DNA of 36,739 nucleotides from JAHWKI01 sp035513575 (GCA_035513575.1 DATKBW010000001.1:1-36739); one strand, 5' to 3'. Counted from the first letter of the stretch, positions 1 to 8,659 are shown. Translations and numbers: made by a program. Notes: generated from the letters alone by a model not told the origin.

Positions 1-1
1 T

Positions 2-1591
2 CCGCGGAGCGCGCCGGCGGCCGCTGCGCCGCGGCCCCGCGCTCCCGAGCCCCGTCCCTCGCGGCCCCGGGGCTGGGAGCCCCGTGCGCCGACGCCGCGG
101 GCGTACGAGCCGCAGCCTCCCGACCGCGGTGCCCCCGGGGCGGCCGAGTCCGGGGCGGTGGGCGGCGCCGGGCGCGCCGGGGCGGCGGAGGAGCAGTGGC
201 TGGCGGCGGCCGACCCGCTGGCGGATGCGCCGGCGCACACGAAGTCGCTGATCGCGCTGACGGACATGCTGGTCGGGCTCCTGGAGTACCGGGACCCGTT
301 TTTCCGGGGGAGCAGCAGCCTGACGCGTCTGCTCGCCACGAGCGTGGCGGAGGAGATGGGTCTGAGCACGGAGCAGCGGGTCGACCTGGCGCTGGCCGCC
401 GTGCTGCGGGACCTGGGCCGTGTGGCGCTGGGGGGCAAGCTGGTCGCTTCGAGCCGGATCCCGCCGTCGGGGGAGGCCCGGCGCCGGATCGAGCGTCACG
501 TGGACCTCGCGCTGCATCTCATGGAGGGGATCGATCTGCCCAAGGCGGTGCGGCTCGCGGTCCGGCATCACCACGAGCGGTGGGACGGCGCGGGCTACCC
601 CGACGCGCTGTCGGGAGAGAAGATCCCGATGCTGGCGCGCATCCTGGCGGTGGTGGACTCCTTCGCAGCGATGGTCTCGCCGCGGCCGTACCGGCTGCCC
701 CGGAAGGTGCCGGAGGCCGCCGCCGAGCTGCAGGAGGAGGCCGGTACGCGCTACGACCCGGAGGTCGTGAACGCGCTGATCCGCGTGCTGGCCAGGCGGG
801 AGCAGCCGCACCTCGGGTTCGTCCAGCGGCACCACATCGTGATGGTGAATCCCGATCAGCCGGGCGCGCTGATCTCCGCCGCCAAGCTCTGCTCCGCCGG
901 CTACCTGGCCGAGGTGGCGGTCGATGCCTCCACCGCACGGGAGCGGCTGCGGCGGATCCCCGTCGCGGCGCTGATCATCTCCGCGGCGTGCGGGGCGGAT
1001 GCCACGGCCGCGCTGATCCGCGAGCTGCGCGTGGACCCGCAGCTGGCCGGGATCCCCATCGTCGTGTCGGAGGCGGCGGGCGTGGCGCTCCGGGTCCGGC
1101 TCCTGGAGACCGGCGCCGACGTCTGCTTTCCGCCCGGGGTGCGGCATGCCGAGCTCCAGGGCACCATCGGGGCGCTGGTCCGCCGGACGCTGCGGCCGGC
1201 TCCGACGGGTGACGGGGGGGCGTCGAGTCCCGACGCGCCGTGGCTCGCCCTGCAGGGGGACATCCAGGATTTCCCGCTCACGTGGCTGCTCCAGGTGATG
1301 AAGTACGACTCCCGGACGGCCGCCATCGGGATCCGCGGCGCGCGGGGCGAGGGGGCGATCTATCTGCGGACGGGGGACGCCGTGCACGCGCAGATCCGGG
1401 GGGGCGCGTCGGGCGAGACGGCGCTGCGGCAGATGCTTCACTGGAAGAAGGGGCGCTTCACGGTCCAGCCGGACGCCCGCCCGAAGGAGCAGACGATCAC
1501 GACCTCCATCATGCACCTGCTGCTGGCGCAGGCGGTGGACGAGGACCACGCCGCCGCGGGGATCTTCGGCGCGGTATCCGCCGCGGGGTGA
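2..1591 (+). CDS. Degenerate HD-GYP / pseudo-receiver / DUF4388 signalling protein (5' end outside window)
   Basis: The reading frame is open from base 2, and this first stretch encodes a Pro/Arg/Ala-rich linker, so the gene probably begins before the window. GTG at 158 is the first plausible internal start and gives 477 residues; numbering below uses it. Residues about 30-215 resemble an HD-GYP domain: HHHERWDGAGYP (137-148) and the LARILAVVDSFAAM segment are intact, but the HD dyad reads R84-D85 (LRDLGR), so one metal ligand is missing. Residues about 225-345 look like a receiver domain without an obvious phospho-acceptor Asp (VAALIISAA where DLxMP is expected). Residues about 363-465 match DUF4388/PATAN, a module common in delta-proteobacterial-type signalling proteins. 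Known HD-GYP proteins hydrolyse cyclic di-GMP; with R84 this one may only bind or scaffold, which is inference. Confidence 0.8.
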   Translation, partial: PRSAPAAAAPRPRAPEPRPSRPRGWEPRAPTPRAYEPQPPDRGAPGAAESGAVGGAGRAGAAEEQWLAAADPLADAPAHTKSLIALTDMLVGLLEYRDPFFRGSSSLTRLLATSVAEEMGLSTEQRVDLALAAVLRDLGRVALGGKLVASSRIPPSGEARRRIERHVDLALHLMEGIDLPKAVRLAVRHHHERWDGAGYPDALSGEKIPMLARILAVVDSFAAMVSPRPYRLPRKVPEAAAELQEEAGTRYDPEVVNALIRVLARREQPHLGFVQRHHIVMVNPDQPGALISAAKLCSAGYLAEVAVDASTARERLRRIPVAALIISAACGADATAALIRELRVDPQLAGIPIVVSEAAGVALRVRLLETGADVCFPPGVRHAELQGTIGALVRRTLRPAPTGDGGASSPDAPWLALQGDIQDFPLTWLLQVMKYDSRTAAIGIRGARGEGAIYLRTGDAVHAQIRGGASGETALRQMLHWKKGRFTVQPDARPKEQTITTSIMHLLLAQAVDEDHAAAGIFGAVSAAG

Positions 1592-1615
1592 CGGCGGGGC
1601 GCGGGCAGATGTGAA

Positions 1616-1641
1616 AGCGGGGCGCCTTTCGGCGCCCCGCT
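1616..1641. terminator. Hairpin terminator between convergent genes
   Basis: An 11-bp perfect stem (AGCGGGGCGCC pairing with GGCGCCCCGCT) encloses a 4-base loop, TTTC on the plus strand and GAAA (a stable GNRA tetraloop) on the minus strand. It lies between the stop of the HD-GYP-like gene and the stop of the convergent histone-like gene. On the minus strand it is followed by TTTCACAT. The T-tract is weak both ways, but the position suits a bidirectional terminator. Confidence 0.6.
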
Positions 1642-1662
1642 CTCATAGGTGTAAGCCGCTTC

Positions 1663-2046
1663 TCAGCGGTTCCTGGACATCTTCGCTTTCGCCTTCCCCA
1701 TGGCCGAGCTGGCCGCGCCCTTCACCTTGGCCGCACCCGTCTTGGCCTTGGCGCTCGCCGACTTCGCCGGCCTCTTCTTCGCGGCCGTCTTCTTCGCGCC
1801 GGTCTTCTTCGCGCCGGTCTTCTTCTTCGCGCCGGTCTTCTTCTTCGCGCCGGTCTTCTTCGCGGCCGTCTTCTTCGCGCCAGGCTTCTTCGCCGCGGTC
1901 TTCTTCGCCGCGGTCTTCCTGGCGGCCGGCTTCTTCGCGGTGGCCTTCGCCGTCGACTTCCTGGCAGTGGACTTCGCTGCCGCCTTCTTCGCCGGCTTCT
2001 TCGCGGTGGACTTCGACTTCGTCGTCGCAGTCTTCTTGGTGGCCAT
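1663..2046 (-). CDS. Histone H1-like Lys/Ala-rich DNA-binding protein
   Basis: This 127-residue protein is almost entirely Lys, Ala, Thr and Ser, with repeated KKTAAKK, KKTGAKK and KKPAKKA units and no globular domain. That composition is typical of bacterial histone H1-like (HC2/AAKK-type) proteins, which bind DNA through a disordered basic tail and condense the nucleoid. The start ATG at 2046 has a strong Shine-Dalgarno GGAGGAG (2053-2059 on the opposite strand) six bases upstream. The DNA is internally repetitive (units around TTCTTCGCGCCGGTC), so length variation by slippage is likely. It lies 97 bases downstream of the GNAT gene and has its own candidate promoter. The charge pattern fits nucleic-acid binding; a chromosome-compacting role is inferred from the family. 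Confidence 0.85.
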   Translation of the reverse strand: MATKKTATTKSKSTAKKPAKKAAAKSTARKSTAKATAKKPAARKTAAKKTAAKKPGAKKTAAKKTGAKKKTGAKKKTGAKKTGAKKTAAKKRPAKSASAKAKTGAAKVKGAASSAMGKAKAKMSRNR

Positions 2047-2087
2047 GGATCGCTCCTCCGAGTGTGAGTGCCCACCGTGGACTGGGA

Positions 2088-2117
2088 AAGATATTGCGGC
2101 GCCTGGCGGAATAACAA
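2088..2117 (-). promoter_or_regulatory. Candidate sigma-70-like promoter for the histone-like gene
   Basis: Read on the minus strand, TTGTTA (2117-2112) and TATCTT (2093-2088) are separated by 18 bases, each matching 4 of 6 consensus positions, in a locally AT-rich patch within very GC-rich DNA. A transcript starting near 2081 would have a leader of about 35 bases with the Shine-Dalgarno at 2059-2053. This is a consensus match only. Confidence 0.35.
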
Positions 2118-2143
2118 GGTAAAAAAGTGGGGCGGGTGCCGGG

Positions 2144-2638
2144 TCACTCGTCCGGGGGCGTCAGGTCGACCTCCATCTCGAGCTCGGGGGACCACGCGGT
2201 GACGGCGCGGCGGCGGAAACCGGCCTTCTCGTAGGAGCGCACGGCCGGGCGGTTGGAGGGCTCGACGGAGAGCCAGACGTTGCGGATCCCGTGGGCGCGG
2301 GCGACGTCGAGGAGGGCGCGGTTGAGGGCGGTGCCGATGCCGCGGTTGCGCACCGACTGGTGCAGGAAGTTCGCCAGCTCGGCGCGGCGGATGCCGAAGG
2401 GGATGATCATCCCGTGGCCGCGGACGACGCCGTCGACCTCCACCAGCAGGTGGTGTCCCTGGCCGAGCACCTGGTCCAGCCAGCGCGCGCGCAGCCGGTC
2501 GTCCCCGGGAGGCAGCCCCTGCGCCGCACGCCTCGGTGCGAAGTCGTCGTACATGGCCTCGAGGCGGGCGCGATCGGCGGGATGGCAGGGGCGGATCAGG
2601 AACGACCCGCCCAGCTTGTCCGTCGCCATCGCCGCCAT
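2144..2638 (-). CDS. GNAT-family N-acetyltransferase, third gene of an acu-like operon
   Basis: The 164-residue protein is a single GNAT domain. The acetyl-CoA-binding motif A is visible as QSVRNRGIGTAL, followed by the usual helix and the NVWLSVEPSNRPAVRSYEK segment ending in YEKAGF. ATG at 2638 was chosen because it lies just after the acuC stop (8-base gap); the longer open frame upstream only overlaps acuC. The gene follows acuB-like and acuC-like genes on the same strand. In Bacillus the acuABC operon pairs the acetyltransferase AcuA with the deacetylase AcuC to switch acetyl-CoA synthetase off and on. By position this GNAT could play the AcuA role, but it is shorter than Bacillus AcuA and may be an unrelated GNAT; the substrate is not evident from sequence. 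Confidence 0.8.
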   Translation of the reverse strand: MAAMATDKLGGSFLIRPCHPADRARLEAMYDDFAPRRAAQGLPPGDDRLRARWLDQVLGQGHHLLVEVDGVVRGHGMIIPFGIRRAELANFLHQSVRNRGIGTALNRALLDVARAHGIRNVWLSVEPSNRPAVRSYEKAGFRRRAVTAWSPELEMEVDLTPPDE

Positions 2639-2646
2639 GGCCGGGC

Positions 2647-3819
2647 TCAGAACCCGAGCCCCCAGCCGGTGATCAGCGGCAGGATCCGCTGGCGCAGCGC
2701 TCTCACCGTCAGGTCGTTCGCCCGCTCGATCTCCTCCCGCCGGGGCGATGGCGGGATGGATCCGGGCGGGTCGCGGAGCGTGGGGGGCGGCGGGGCGGCG
2801 GTCTCGGCTCGGACGTCCCGGAGCCAGCCGTCGGGGATCCGGTCCGGGGCGGGTTCGCCGCACAGCGCCGCCCACGTGAGGGTCCAGGCCCGCGGGACCA
2901 CCTCGTGGATGGCGTACCCGCCGCCGCCGGTCGCCACGAGGCGCCCGCCGCAGTGTCTTTCGGCGATGGCGACCACGCGCTCCGCGAGGGTCTCGAAGAG
3001 ACCGGTGCTGCAGCGGAGGTGGGTGAGGGGGTCGGCCGCGTGGGCGTCGCACCCGGTCTGCACCACCAGGATGTCCGGCCGGAACGCGTCCGCGAGGGCG
3101 GGGACCACCGCGTCGAACGCCGCGAGGAAGGAAGCGTCCTCGGTCTGGGCCTCGAGCGGGACGTTGGCGGAGTAGCCGTAGCCATCCCCTTCCCCCAGCT
3201 CGTCGACGAACCCGGAGGCGGGGAACAGATAGAGGCCGCTCTCGTGCAGCGAGACCGTGAGCACATCGGGGTCGTCGTAGAAGAGCGCCTGCACGCCGTC
3301 GCCGTGGTGGGCATCGTAGTCGACGTAGAGCACGCGCATGCCGTGGGCGCGCTGAAGCCAGCGGATGGCCACGGCCAGGTCGTTGTACACGCAGAAGCCG
3401 GAGGCGGCCGCGGCATGGGCATGGTGGAGCCCGCCCGCGAGCGTGTAGGCGCGGGTCGCCCGGCCGGACGCGACCAGCTCCGCGGCGGTCAGCGTCGCGC
3501 CCACCGCGTGGCGGGCCATCTCGTGCATCCGCGCGACCACGGGGACGTCGTCGGTCCCGAGCCCGAAGCGCGGGTCAACCCGGGTCCGGGGATGCGCGGA
3601 GACGGCGCGAACCGCGTCGACGTAGGCGGGGTCGTGGACGGTGAGGAGCTCCTCGTCGGTGGCCTCCCGGGGCTCGACGATGGGGCGGTCCGGCCCGCCC
3701 GCCAGCTCCATGGCGCGGATGAGGGCGGCGGTGAGCTCGAGGCGGCGCGGGTTCAGCGGGTGGCCGGGACGGAACCGGTACCCGGCGAGGGCATCGGTCC
3801 AGACCAGGGCCGTGACCAC
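2647..3819 (-). CDS. acuC: AcuC-like class I histone-deacetylase-family protein deacetylase
   Basis: The 390-residue protein has the arginase/HDAC fold signatures. GGLHHAHAAAASGFCVYND precedes the zinc site, whose ligands are expected in VDYDAHHGDG and GCDAHAADPL, and the catalytic tyrosine is in TGGGGYAIHE. All catalytic residues appear present. The start is GTG at 3819, five bases after the upstream acuB-like stop, and the sequence begins with the family-typical ALVWTDALAGYRFRPGHPLN. Class I HDAC homologues in bacteria include AcuC, which removes acetyl groups from Lys of acetyl-CoA synthetase, and acetylpolyamine amidohydrolases. The tight linkage to a CBS-CBS-ACT protein favours AcuC. It is cytoplasmic, with no signal peptide. 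Confidence 0.9.
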   Translation of the reverse strand: MVTALVWTDALAGYRFRPGHPLNPRRLELTAALIRAMELAGGPDRPIVEPREATDEELLTVHDPAYVDAVRAVSAHPRTRVDPRFGLGTDDVPVVARMHEMARHAVGATLTAAELVASGRATRAYTLAGGLHHAHAAAASGFCVYNDLAVAIRWLQRAHGMRVLYVDYDAHHGDGVQALFYDDPDVLTVSLHESGLYLFPASGFVDELGEGDGYGYSANVPLEAQTEDASFLAAFDAVVPALADAFRPDILVVQTGCDAHAADPLTHLRCSTGLFETLAERVVAIAERHCGGRLVATGGGGYAIHEVVPRAWTLTWAALCGEPAPDRIPDGWLRDVRAETAAPPPPTLRDPPGSIPPSPRREEIERANDLTVRALRQRILPLITGWGLGF

Positions 3820-3824
3820 GGGGC

Positions 3825-4448
3825 CTATTCGGGACGGCTGGGGAGCGCGGGCGCTCCCGCCTCGTAGCCCAGCTGGCGCAGGTTCGTCACGAGCGACTCG
3901 GTGTCCTCGCACTCCAGGTGCAGGACGATCAGCGCGCGGTCCCCATCCGAGGCGGGCACCACCACGCCGGTGATGTTGATGCGGTGATCGATCCCGACAA
4001 CGCGGACGATGCGCGCGAGCTCGCCGGGTCGGTCCGGGGCGAGGATCTCGATGCGGCTGTGGCGCTCGCGTCCCACCATGAGCTCGACGAACGCGCGCAG
4101 GAGGTCGGACTCCGTGAGGATGCCCACCAGGGCGTCGTCCTCGACCACGGGGAGGCAGCCGATGTGGTGCCGGATGAGGAGCTGGGCCGCGCTCTCCACC
4201 GGCGTATCGGGGGACGTCGTGATGGCGGGGACGGTCATCACGTCCCTGACCGCCGCGTCGGCGGGGGTGCCTTCGGTGCGGAGGGCGAGCCGCAGGTCCT
4301 TGTCGGTGACCACGCCCGCGAGCCGACCGCCGTCCAGCACGGGGAGGTGGCGGATCCCGTGGGACCGGGCGCGCGTCAGCGCGTCCTGGAGGGGCGTCGC
4401 CGGCTCCACGGTGACGACGTCCCGGGTCATGCGGCCACGAACGAGCAT
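3825..4448 (-). CDS. acuB: AcuB-like CBS-CBS-ACT domain protein
   Basis: The 207-residue protein has two CBS repeats (about residues 7-60, with HGIRHLPVLDGGRLAGVVTD, and 70-125, with HHIGCLPVVEDDALVGILTE) and a C-terminal ACT domain (about 133-200, with ILAPDRPGELARIVRVVG). CBS pairs bind adenine nucleotides and ACT domains bind small ligands, often amino acids, so the protein is probably a regulatory sensor. This architecture is that of AcuB. It is the first gene of the leftward operon; the start ATG at 4448 begins MLVRGRMTRDVVTV, and the stop lies five bases before acuC. AcuB has no firmly established biochemical role; the adjacency to AcuC suggests energy-state control of protein deacetylation, which is inference. 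Confidence 0.87.
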   Translation of the reverse strand: MLVRGRMTRDVVTVEPATPLQDALTRARSHGIRHLPVLDGGRLAGVVTDKDLRLALRTEGTPADAAVRDVMTVPAITTSPDTPVESAAQLLIRHHIGCLPVVEDDALVGILTESDLLRAFVELMVGRERHSRIEILAPDRPGELARIVRVVGIDHRINITGVVVPASDGDRALIVLHLECEDTESLVTNLRQLGYEAGAPALPSRPE

Positions 4449-4608
4449 CGACCGACCGGGTTCGGGGAAGACAGGGGATGGGGATGTTACGGGGGCGCCG
4501 CCGGGGCGGCAAGCGAGCGGGCGCGGTCCCGGTCCGGCGTGCTTGCCGGCCCCGGAGCGCCCCTGCATCTTCTCCTTCCCGCTCCACTCCGTCGGCTCAG
4601 GAGGTCGA

Positions 4609-7419
4609 ATGCGCTGTCGCCGCCCGATGGCCCTGCTCCTTCCGGCCGTCGTCCTGGCGGCCGGTGGGGTCCCCGCGCTCGCGCAGGAGGTGGCGCCGCC
4701 CCAGACGTTCGCCTGGCACGACGGCGCGATCCCGGCCACGACGCCCTGGGGCCAGCCGGTGGACACGGCGAGCACGCGGCAGATCCTCTCCTGGACCACG
4801 GCGCCCGAGTACACCTCTCCCCTGGTGGACCACCTGCCGCTGTCCGCGACGGTGGTCTCCCCCACCGACCACTTCGGCCACCCCGTGGGGATGCCGGGCG
4901 TGCTGCACCGGACCGAGGAGATCCACGGCTATCTCCGGGCGCTGGGCGCGAGCTCCGAGCGGGTACGCTTCACGGAGCTGGGCGAGACGGAGGAAGGGAA
5001 CCGGCTGGGCCTGGTGCAGGTGGGCTCCGCGGCGAACCTGGGCCGGCTGGACGAGATCCGCCGCGCCTACCGCCGGCTGGCGGACCCGCGGGTCTCCGAT
5101 CGCGCGGAGGCGGACCGGCTCGTGGCGGAGCTGCCCGTGCTGTACCTGCTGACGGCCGGGCTGCATTCCCCGGAGACCGGGCCGCCCGAGATGGTGATGG
5201 AGCTGGCGTACCGCCTCGCGGCCAGCGACGACCCCGTCGTCCGGGAGATCCGCGACAGCGTGGTGACGCTGATCGTGCCGGTGACGGAGCCGGACGGCCG
5301 CAACCGGGTCGTGGACTGGTACCGGCTGCACTACCCCGCGCCGGACACGACGAAGGACCGCGTGCCCGGTCCACCCTACTGGGGGAAGTACATCTTCCAC
5401 GACAACAACCGGGACGGGCTCCAGCTGACCGCGCGCCTGACGCAGGAGGTGGTCGGGCTGATCCGGGACTGGGCGATCCCCTTCGCCCACGACCTGCACG
5501 AGTCGGTGCCCTACCTCTATACCTCCACCGGGACCGGGCCGTACAACCCGGTCGTCGATCCCATCACGGTGGCCGAGTGGACCTGGTTCGCGAACTACGA
5601 GGTCACGGCGCTCACCGCCCTCGGGATGCCCGGCGTCTGGACCCACGGATTCTACGACGGCTGGAACCCCACCTACCTGATCTGGGCCGCCAACACGCGG
5701 AACGGCATGGGGCGCTTCTACGAGACGTACGGCAACGCCATCCCCTGGACCATCGAGCGCACGGTGGGGAGCCAGACGAGCGTGGAGTGGTACCGCCCCA
5801 ACCCGCCCCGGGACACCACCCTCTGGTCGCTCCGCAACAACACCAACTACATGCAGACCGGCGTGCTCACGGCCCTCTCCCTCGCGGCCCGCAACCGCGC
5901 GCGGCTGCTGCGCCAGTACCGCACCAAGGCGGAGAACGCCCTCCGGCTCGGACGCACCAGCGCGCCGTACGCGTACATCATACCCGCCGCGCAGGAGCGG
6001 CGCCGTGACGCGGCGGAGATGGTGGCCCTGCTCCGCCGGCAGGGGGTGGAGGTCCACGTGGCCACCGCGGACGGCGCCTTCGCGGCGGACCCCGCGCCCT
6101 CCGCCGCGGAGGCGGAGAGCGGCGATTCGGTGGCCGTCGCGCCGGGCGACCTGGTGATCCGGATGGACCAGCCGTACCGCAGCCTGGTCCTCACGCTCAT
6201 GCAGGTGCAGGACTTCCCCGCCGACGCCCCCCGGCCGTACGACGACGTCGCGTGGACCTTCCCGCTGATGTTCGCCGTCGAGGCCCGGGCCGTCACCGAC
6301 CCGGCCGCGCTCGATCACGCGATGGTCCCCGTGACCGCCGCGGTGGCGTTCGAGGGATCCGTGACCGGGGCGGGGCCCTGGTGGGTGGTCCCCCCGTCCG
6401 CGTCCGCGTTCACCCTGCCCGCCCGCATCGCCCTCGGCCGGACGCGGGTCCAGGCCCTCGAGGGGCCCGTCGTCGTCGCGGGGGACTCCATCCCCGCGGG
6501 GGCGTGGCTCATCCGGAGCCGGGACCTGCCGGCGGAGCGGGCGCGGCGCTGGGCCGCGGAGTTCGGGCTGAGCGCCGTGGGCGCGGATGACGCGGCGGTG
6601 GGCGACGCGGCCCGTCACGAGCTCGACCTCCCGCGCGTGGCCGTGCTGCACACGTGGCGCTCGACCCAGTCGGAGGGGTGGGCGCGCTACACCCTCGACG
6701 CCTTCGGCGTGCCCTACACCTACATCGCCGAGACGGAGCTCCGCTCCCTGGGCGACCTCCGACGGCGCTTCGACGTGATCCTCTTCCCCGATCAGGGCGG
6801 GGATGCGAAAGCCATCTTCGAGGGGCTCGACCCGGCGCAGGGGCCGCTCCCCTACCGGCGCACCCGGGACCACCCGAGCCTCGGCTTCCCCGATGAGACC
6901 GACGACATGACCGGGGGGATGCGCTACGAGGGGCTCATCGCGCTGCGGGACTTCGTGGAGCGGGGCGGGACCCTGATCACGCTGCGGGGCGCCAGCGCGG
7001 TCCCCGCGGCGTTCGGCCTGGTCCGCGGCGTGGACGTGACGGCGACGCCCACGGGGCTCTTCGTCCCCGGGTCGCTCGTGCGGGGCCGCGTGGAGCGGCC
7101 GGGGCACCCGATCGCCTACGGCTTCGGTTCCGACCTCGCGCTGCACCACCGCTTCGGCCCCTACCTGGCCGTGGATGACGACCGCGAGCCCACCGTGGTG
7201 GTCCGGTACGGCGACGGCGACATCCGGCTGAGCGGACTCGCCCAGGGCGGGTCCGCGCTCGCCGGCGAGCCCGCGGTCCTGAGCGTCCCCGCCGGCGACG
7301 GGCACTACGTGCTGTTCGGCTTCAACCCGCTCAACCGGCACCAGACCTTCATGACCTACGGGCTGGTGTGGAACGCGATCCTGAACTGGAACGACCTGGA
7401 CGCCGCACAGGACCCATGA
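4609..7419 (+). CDS. Secreted M14-family zinc carboxypeptidase
   Basis: The 936-residue protein starts at ATG 4609, with AGGAGG at 4599-4604 directly upstream. The N-terminus MRCRRPMALLLPAVVLAAGG followed by VPALAQ is a clear Sec signal peptide. The catalytic domain shows the M14 zinc motif H186-S-P-E189 (LHSPETG) and a downstream histidine in AHDLHES (H294/H297; H297 is the likely third ligand). The length is about twice that of a simple carboxypeptidase because of a large C-terminal region (about 470-936) resembling a class-I-glutamine-amidotransferase-like fold (VAVLHTWRSTQSEGW, LIALRDFVERGGTLITLRGA), as in many M14 proteins of Gemmatimonadota and Bacteroidota. It probably trims peptides in the periplasm or outside the cell. 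Its stop overlaps the ackA start (ATGA), suggesting translational coupling. It is divergent from acuB, with 160 bases between. Confidence 0.88.
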   Translation: MRCRRPMALLLPAVVLAAGGVPALAQEVAPPQTFAWHDGAIPATTPWGQPVDTASTRQILSWTTAPEYTSPLVDHLPLSATVVSPTDHFGHPVGMPGVLHRTEEIHGYLRALGASSERVRFTELGETEEGNRLGLVQVGSAANLGRLDEIRRAYRRLADPRVSDRAEADRLVAELPVLYLLTAGLHSPETGPPEMVMELAYRLAASDDPVVREIRDSVVTLIVPVTEPDGRNRVVDWYRLHYPAPDTTKDRVPGPPYWGKYIFHDNNRDGLQLTARLTQEVVGLIRDWAIPFAHDLHESVPYLYTSTGTGPYNPVVDPITVAEWTWFANYEVTALTALGMPGVWTHGFYDGWNPTYLIWAANTRNGMGRFYETYGNAIPWTIERTVGSQTSVEWYRPNPPRDTTLWSLRNNTNYMQTGVLTALSLAARNRARLLRQYRTKAENALRLGRTSAPYAYIIPAAQERRRDAAEMVALLRRQGVEVHVATADGAFAADPAPSAAEAESGDSVAVAPGDLVIRMDQPYRSLVLTLMQVQDFPADAPRPYDDVAWTFPLMFAVEARAVTDPAALDHAMVPVTAAVAFEGSVTGAGPWWVVPPSASAFTLPARIALGRTRVQALEGPVVVAGDSIPAGAWLIRSRDLPAERARRWAAEFGLSAVGADDAAVGDAARHELDLPRVAVLHTWRSTQSEGWARYTLDAFGVPYTYIAETELRSLGDLRRRFDVILFPDQGGDAKAIFEGLDPAQGPLPYRRTRDHPSLGFPDETDDMTGGMRYEGLIALRDFVERGGTLITLRGASAVPAAFGLVRGVDVTATPTGLFVPGSLVRGRVERPGHPIAYGFGSDLALHHRFGPYLAVDDDREPTVVVRYGDGDIRLSGLAQGGSALAGEPAVLSVPAGDGHYVLFGFNPLNRHQTFMTYGLVWNAILNWNDLDAAQDP

Positions 7420-8657
7420 ACGTCCTCGTGCTGAACGTCGGCTCGTCGACCGTCAAGTTCCAGCTCATCCGCACGGACGCGGAGCGGATCGACCAGGACC
7501 GGGACGAGATGCTGGCAAAGGGGCTGGTGGAACGGATCGGCGGCGAGGCGGTCCTGTCCCTCTGGAGCCACGGGAGCGGGGACTCACGGACCACCGCCCC
7601 GGTCCGGGACATCCGGGCGGCCATCGACTGGATCCTGAAGTGGCTGGCGTCGGCGGGGAGCGGCGTCGACATCGACAGCCTGGCCCAGATCGAGGCGGTG
7701 GGGCACCGCGTGGTCCACGGCGGGGAGCAGTTCCCGCACTCCGTCCTGGTGGAGGATGGGGTCCTGAAGCGGCTGGAGGACACCATCGACCTCGCGCCCC
7801 TCCACATGCCCTACAACCTCGCCGGGATCCGGGCGGTGCGGGACACGCTGGGCGCGGTGCCGCAGGCCGCCGTCTTCGACACGGCGTTCCACCACACGCT
7901 CCCCGAGCACGCGTATCTCTACGCCATCCCCTACTCGCTGTACCGGCGCTACCGGATCCGGCGCTACGGCTTCCACGGCACCTCCCACCGCTACGTGGCC
8001 TACCGCTACCGGAAGCTCACGGGCCGGAGCCGGGAGGCCACCAACCTGGTCACCCTCCACCTCGGGAACGGCTGCTCGGCGTGCGCCATCCGCGGCGGGA
8101 ACAGCGTGGATACATCCATGGGCTTCACGCCGCTGGAGGGGCTCGTGATGGGGACGCGGTCGGGGGACGTGGACGCCGCGATCCTCGACTACGTGTCGGT
8201 CAAGGAGGGGGTCGACCTGCGCGGGGTGGAGAACCTCCTGAACAAGCAGTCGGGGCTGCTGGGGATCTCCGGGCTCACCAACGACATGCGCGAGCTCCAG
8301 GCCGAGGCCGACGAGCACGACGACCGCCGCGCCAGGCTCGCCATCGAGATCTTCTGCTATCGCGCCCGCAAGTACATCGGCGCGTATCTCGCCGCCATGG
8401 GCGGCGCGGATGCGGTGGTGTTCACCGGAGGGATCGGCCAGAACGCGCCGCGGATCCGCGCCCGCATCCTCCAGGGGCTGGAGTGGGCCGGGCTGGAGCT
8501 GGACGCGGCGGCGAACGAGGCCGCCACGGGTGATTCGGCAGGTCGGATCTCCCGGGCAGGCGCGCGGCTGGAGGCGTGGATGATCCCGACGAACGAGGAG
8601 CTCCTGATCGCCCGGGACACCGTGCGGCTGGTCCTGGGGCTCGAGACCCGGTACTGA
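7416..8657 (+). CDS. ackA: Acetate kinase
   Basis: The 413-residue length fits acetate kinase, which interconverts acetyl phosphate + ADP with acetate + ATP. Motifs in order: LNVGSSTVKFQL (N-terminal ASKHA phosphate loop), GHRVVHGG, VFDTAFHHTLPEHAYLYAIP, RRYGFHGTSHRYV, LHLGNGCSACAIRGGNSVDT, GLVMGTRSGDVDAA and FTGGIGQNAPRIR. The first motif reads NVGSST where many family members have NSGSSS, a mild variation. The start ATG at 7416 overlaps the M14 peptidase stop by four bases. No phosphotransacetylase is in the window. With the acu genes divergently upstream, the locus concentrates acetate and acetyl-CoA functions. A small hairpin (8661-8674) lies just past the stop. Confidence 0.93.
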   Translation: MNVLVLNVGSSTVKFQLIRTDAERIDQDRDEMLAKGLVERIGGEAVLSLWSHGSGDSRTTAPVRDIRAAIDWILKWLASAGSGVDIDSLAQIEAVGHRVVHGGEQFPHSVLVEDGVLKRLEDTIDLAPLHMPYNLAGIRAVRDTLGAVPQAAVFDTAFHHTLPEHAYLYAIPYSLYRRYRIRRYGFHGTSHRYVAYRYRKLTGRSREATNLVTLHLGNGCSACAIRGGNSVDTSMGFTPLEGLVMGTRSGDVDAAILDYVSVKEGVDLRGVENLLNKQSGLLGISGLTNDMRELQAEADEHDDRRARLAIEIFCYRARKYIGAYLAAMGGADAVVFTGGIGQNAPRIRARILQGLEWAGLELDAAANEAATGDSAGRISRAGARLEAWMIPTNEELLIARDTVRLVLGLETRY

Positions 8658-8659
8658 GC

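Noticed and set aside
4597..7341. Very long minus-strand open frame (about 900 codons) opposite the M14 peptidase
   Set aside because: It mirrors the GC-rich codon pattern of the peptidase gene, is rich in His/Arg/Gly/Val without any domain, and has no signal or ribosome-site logic.
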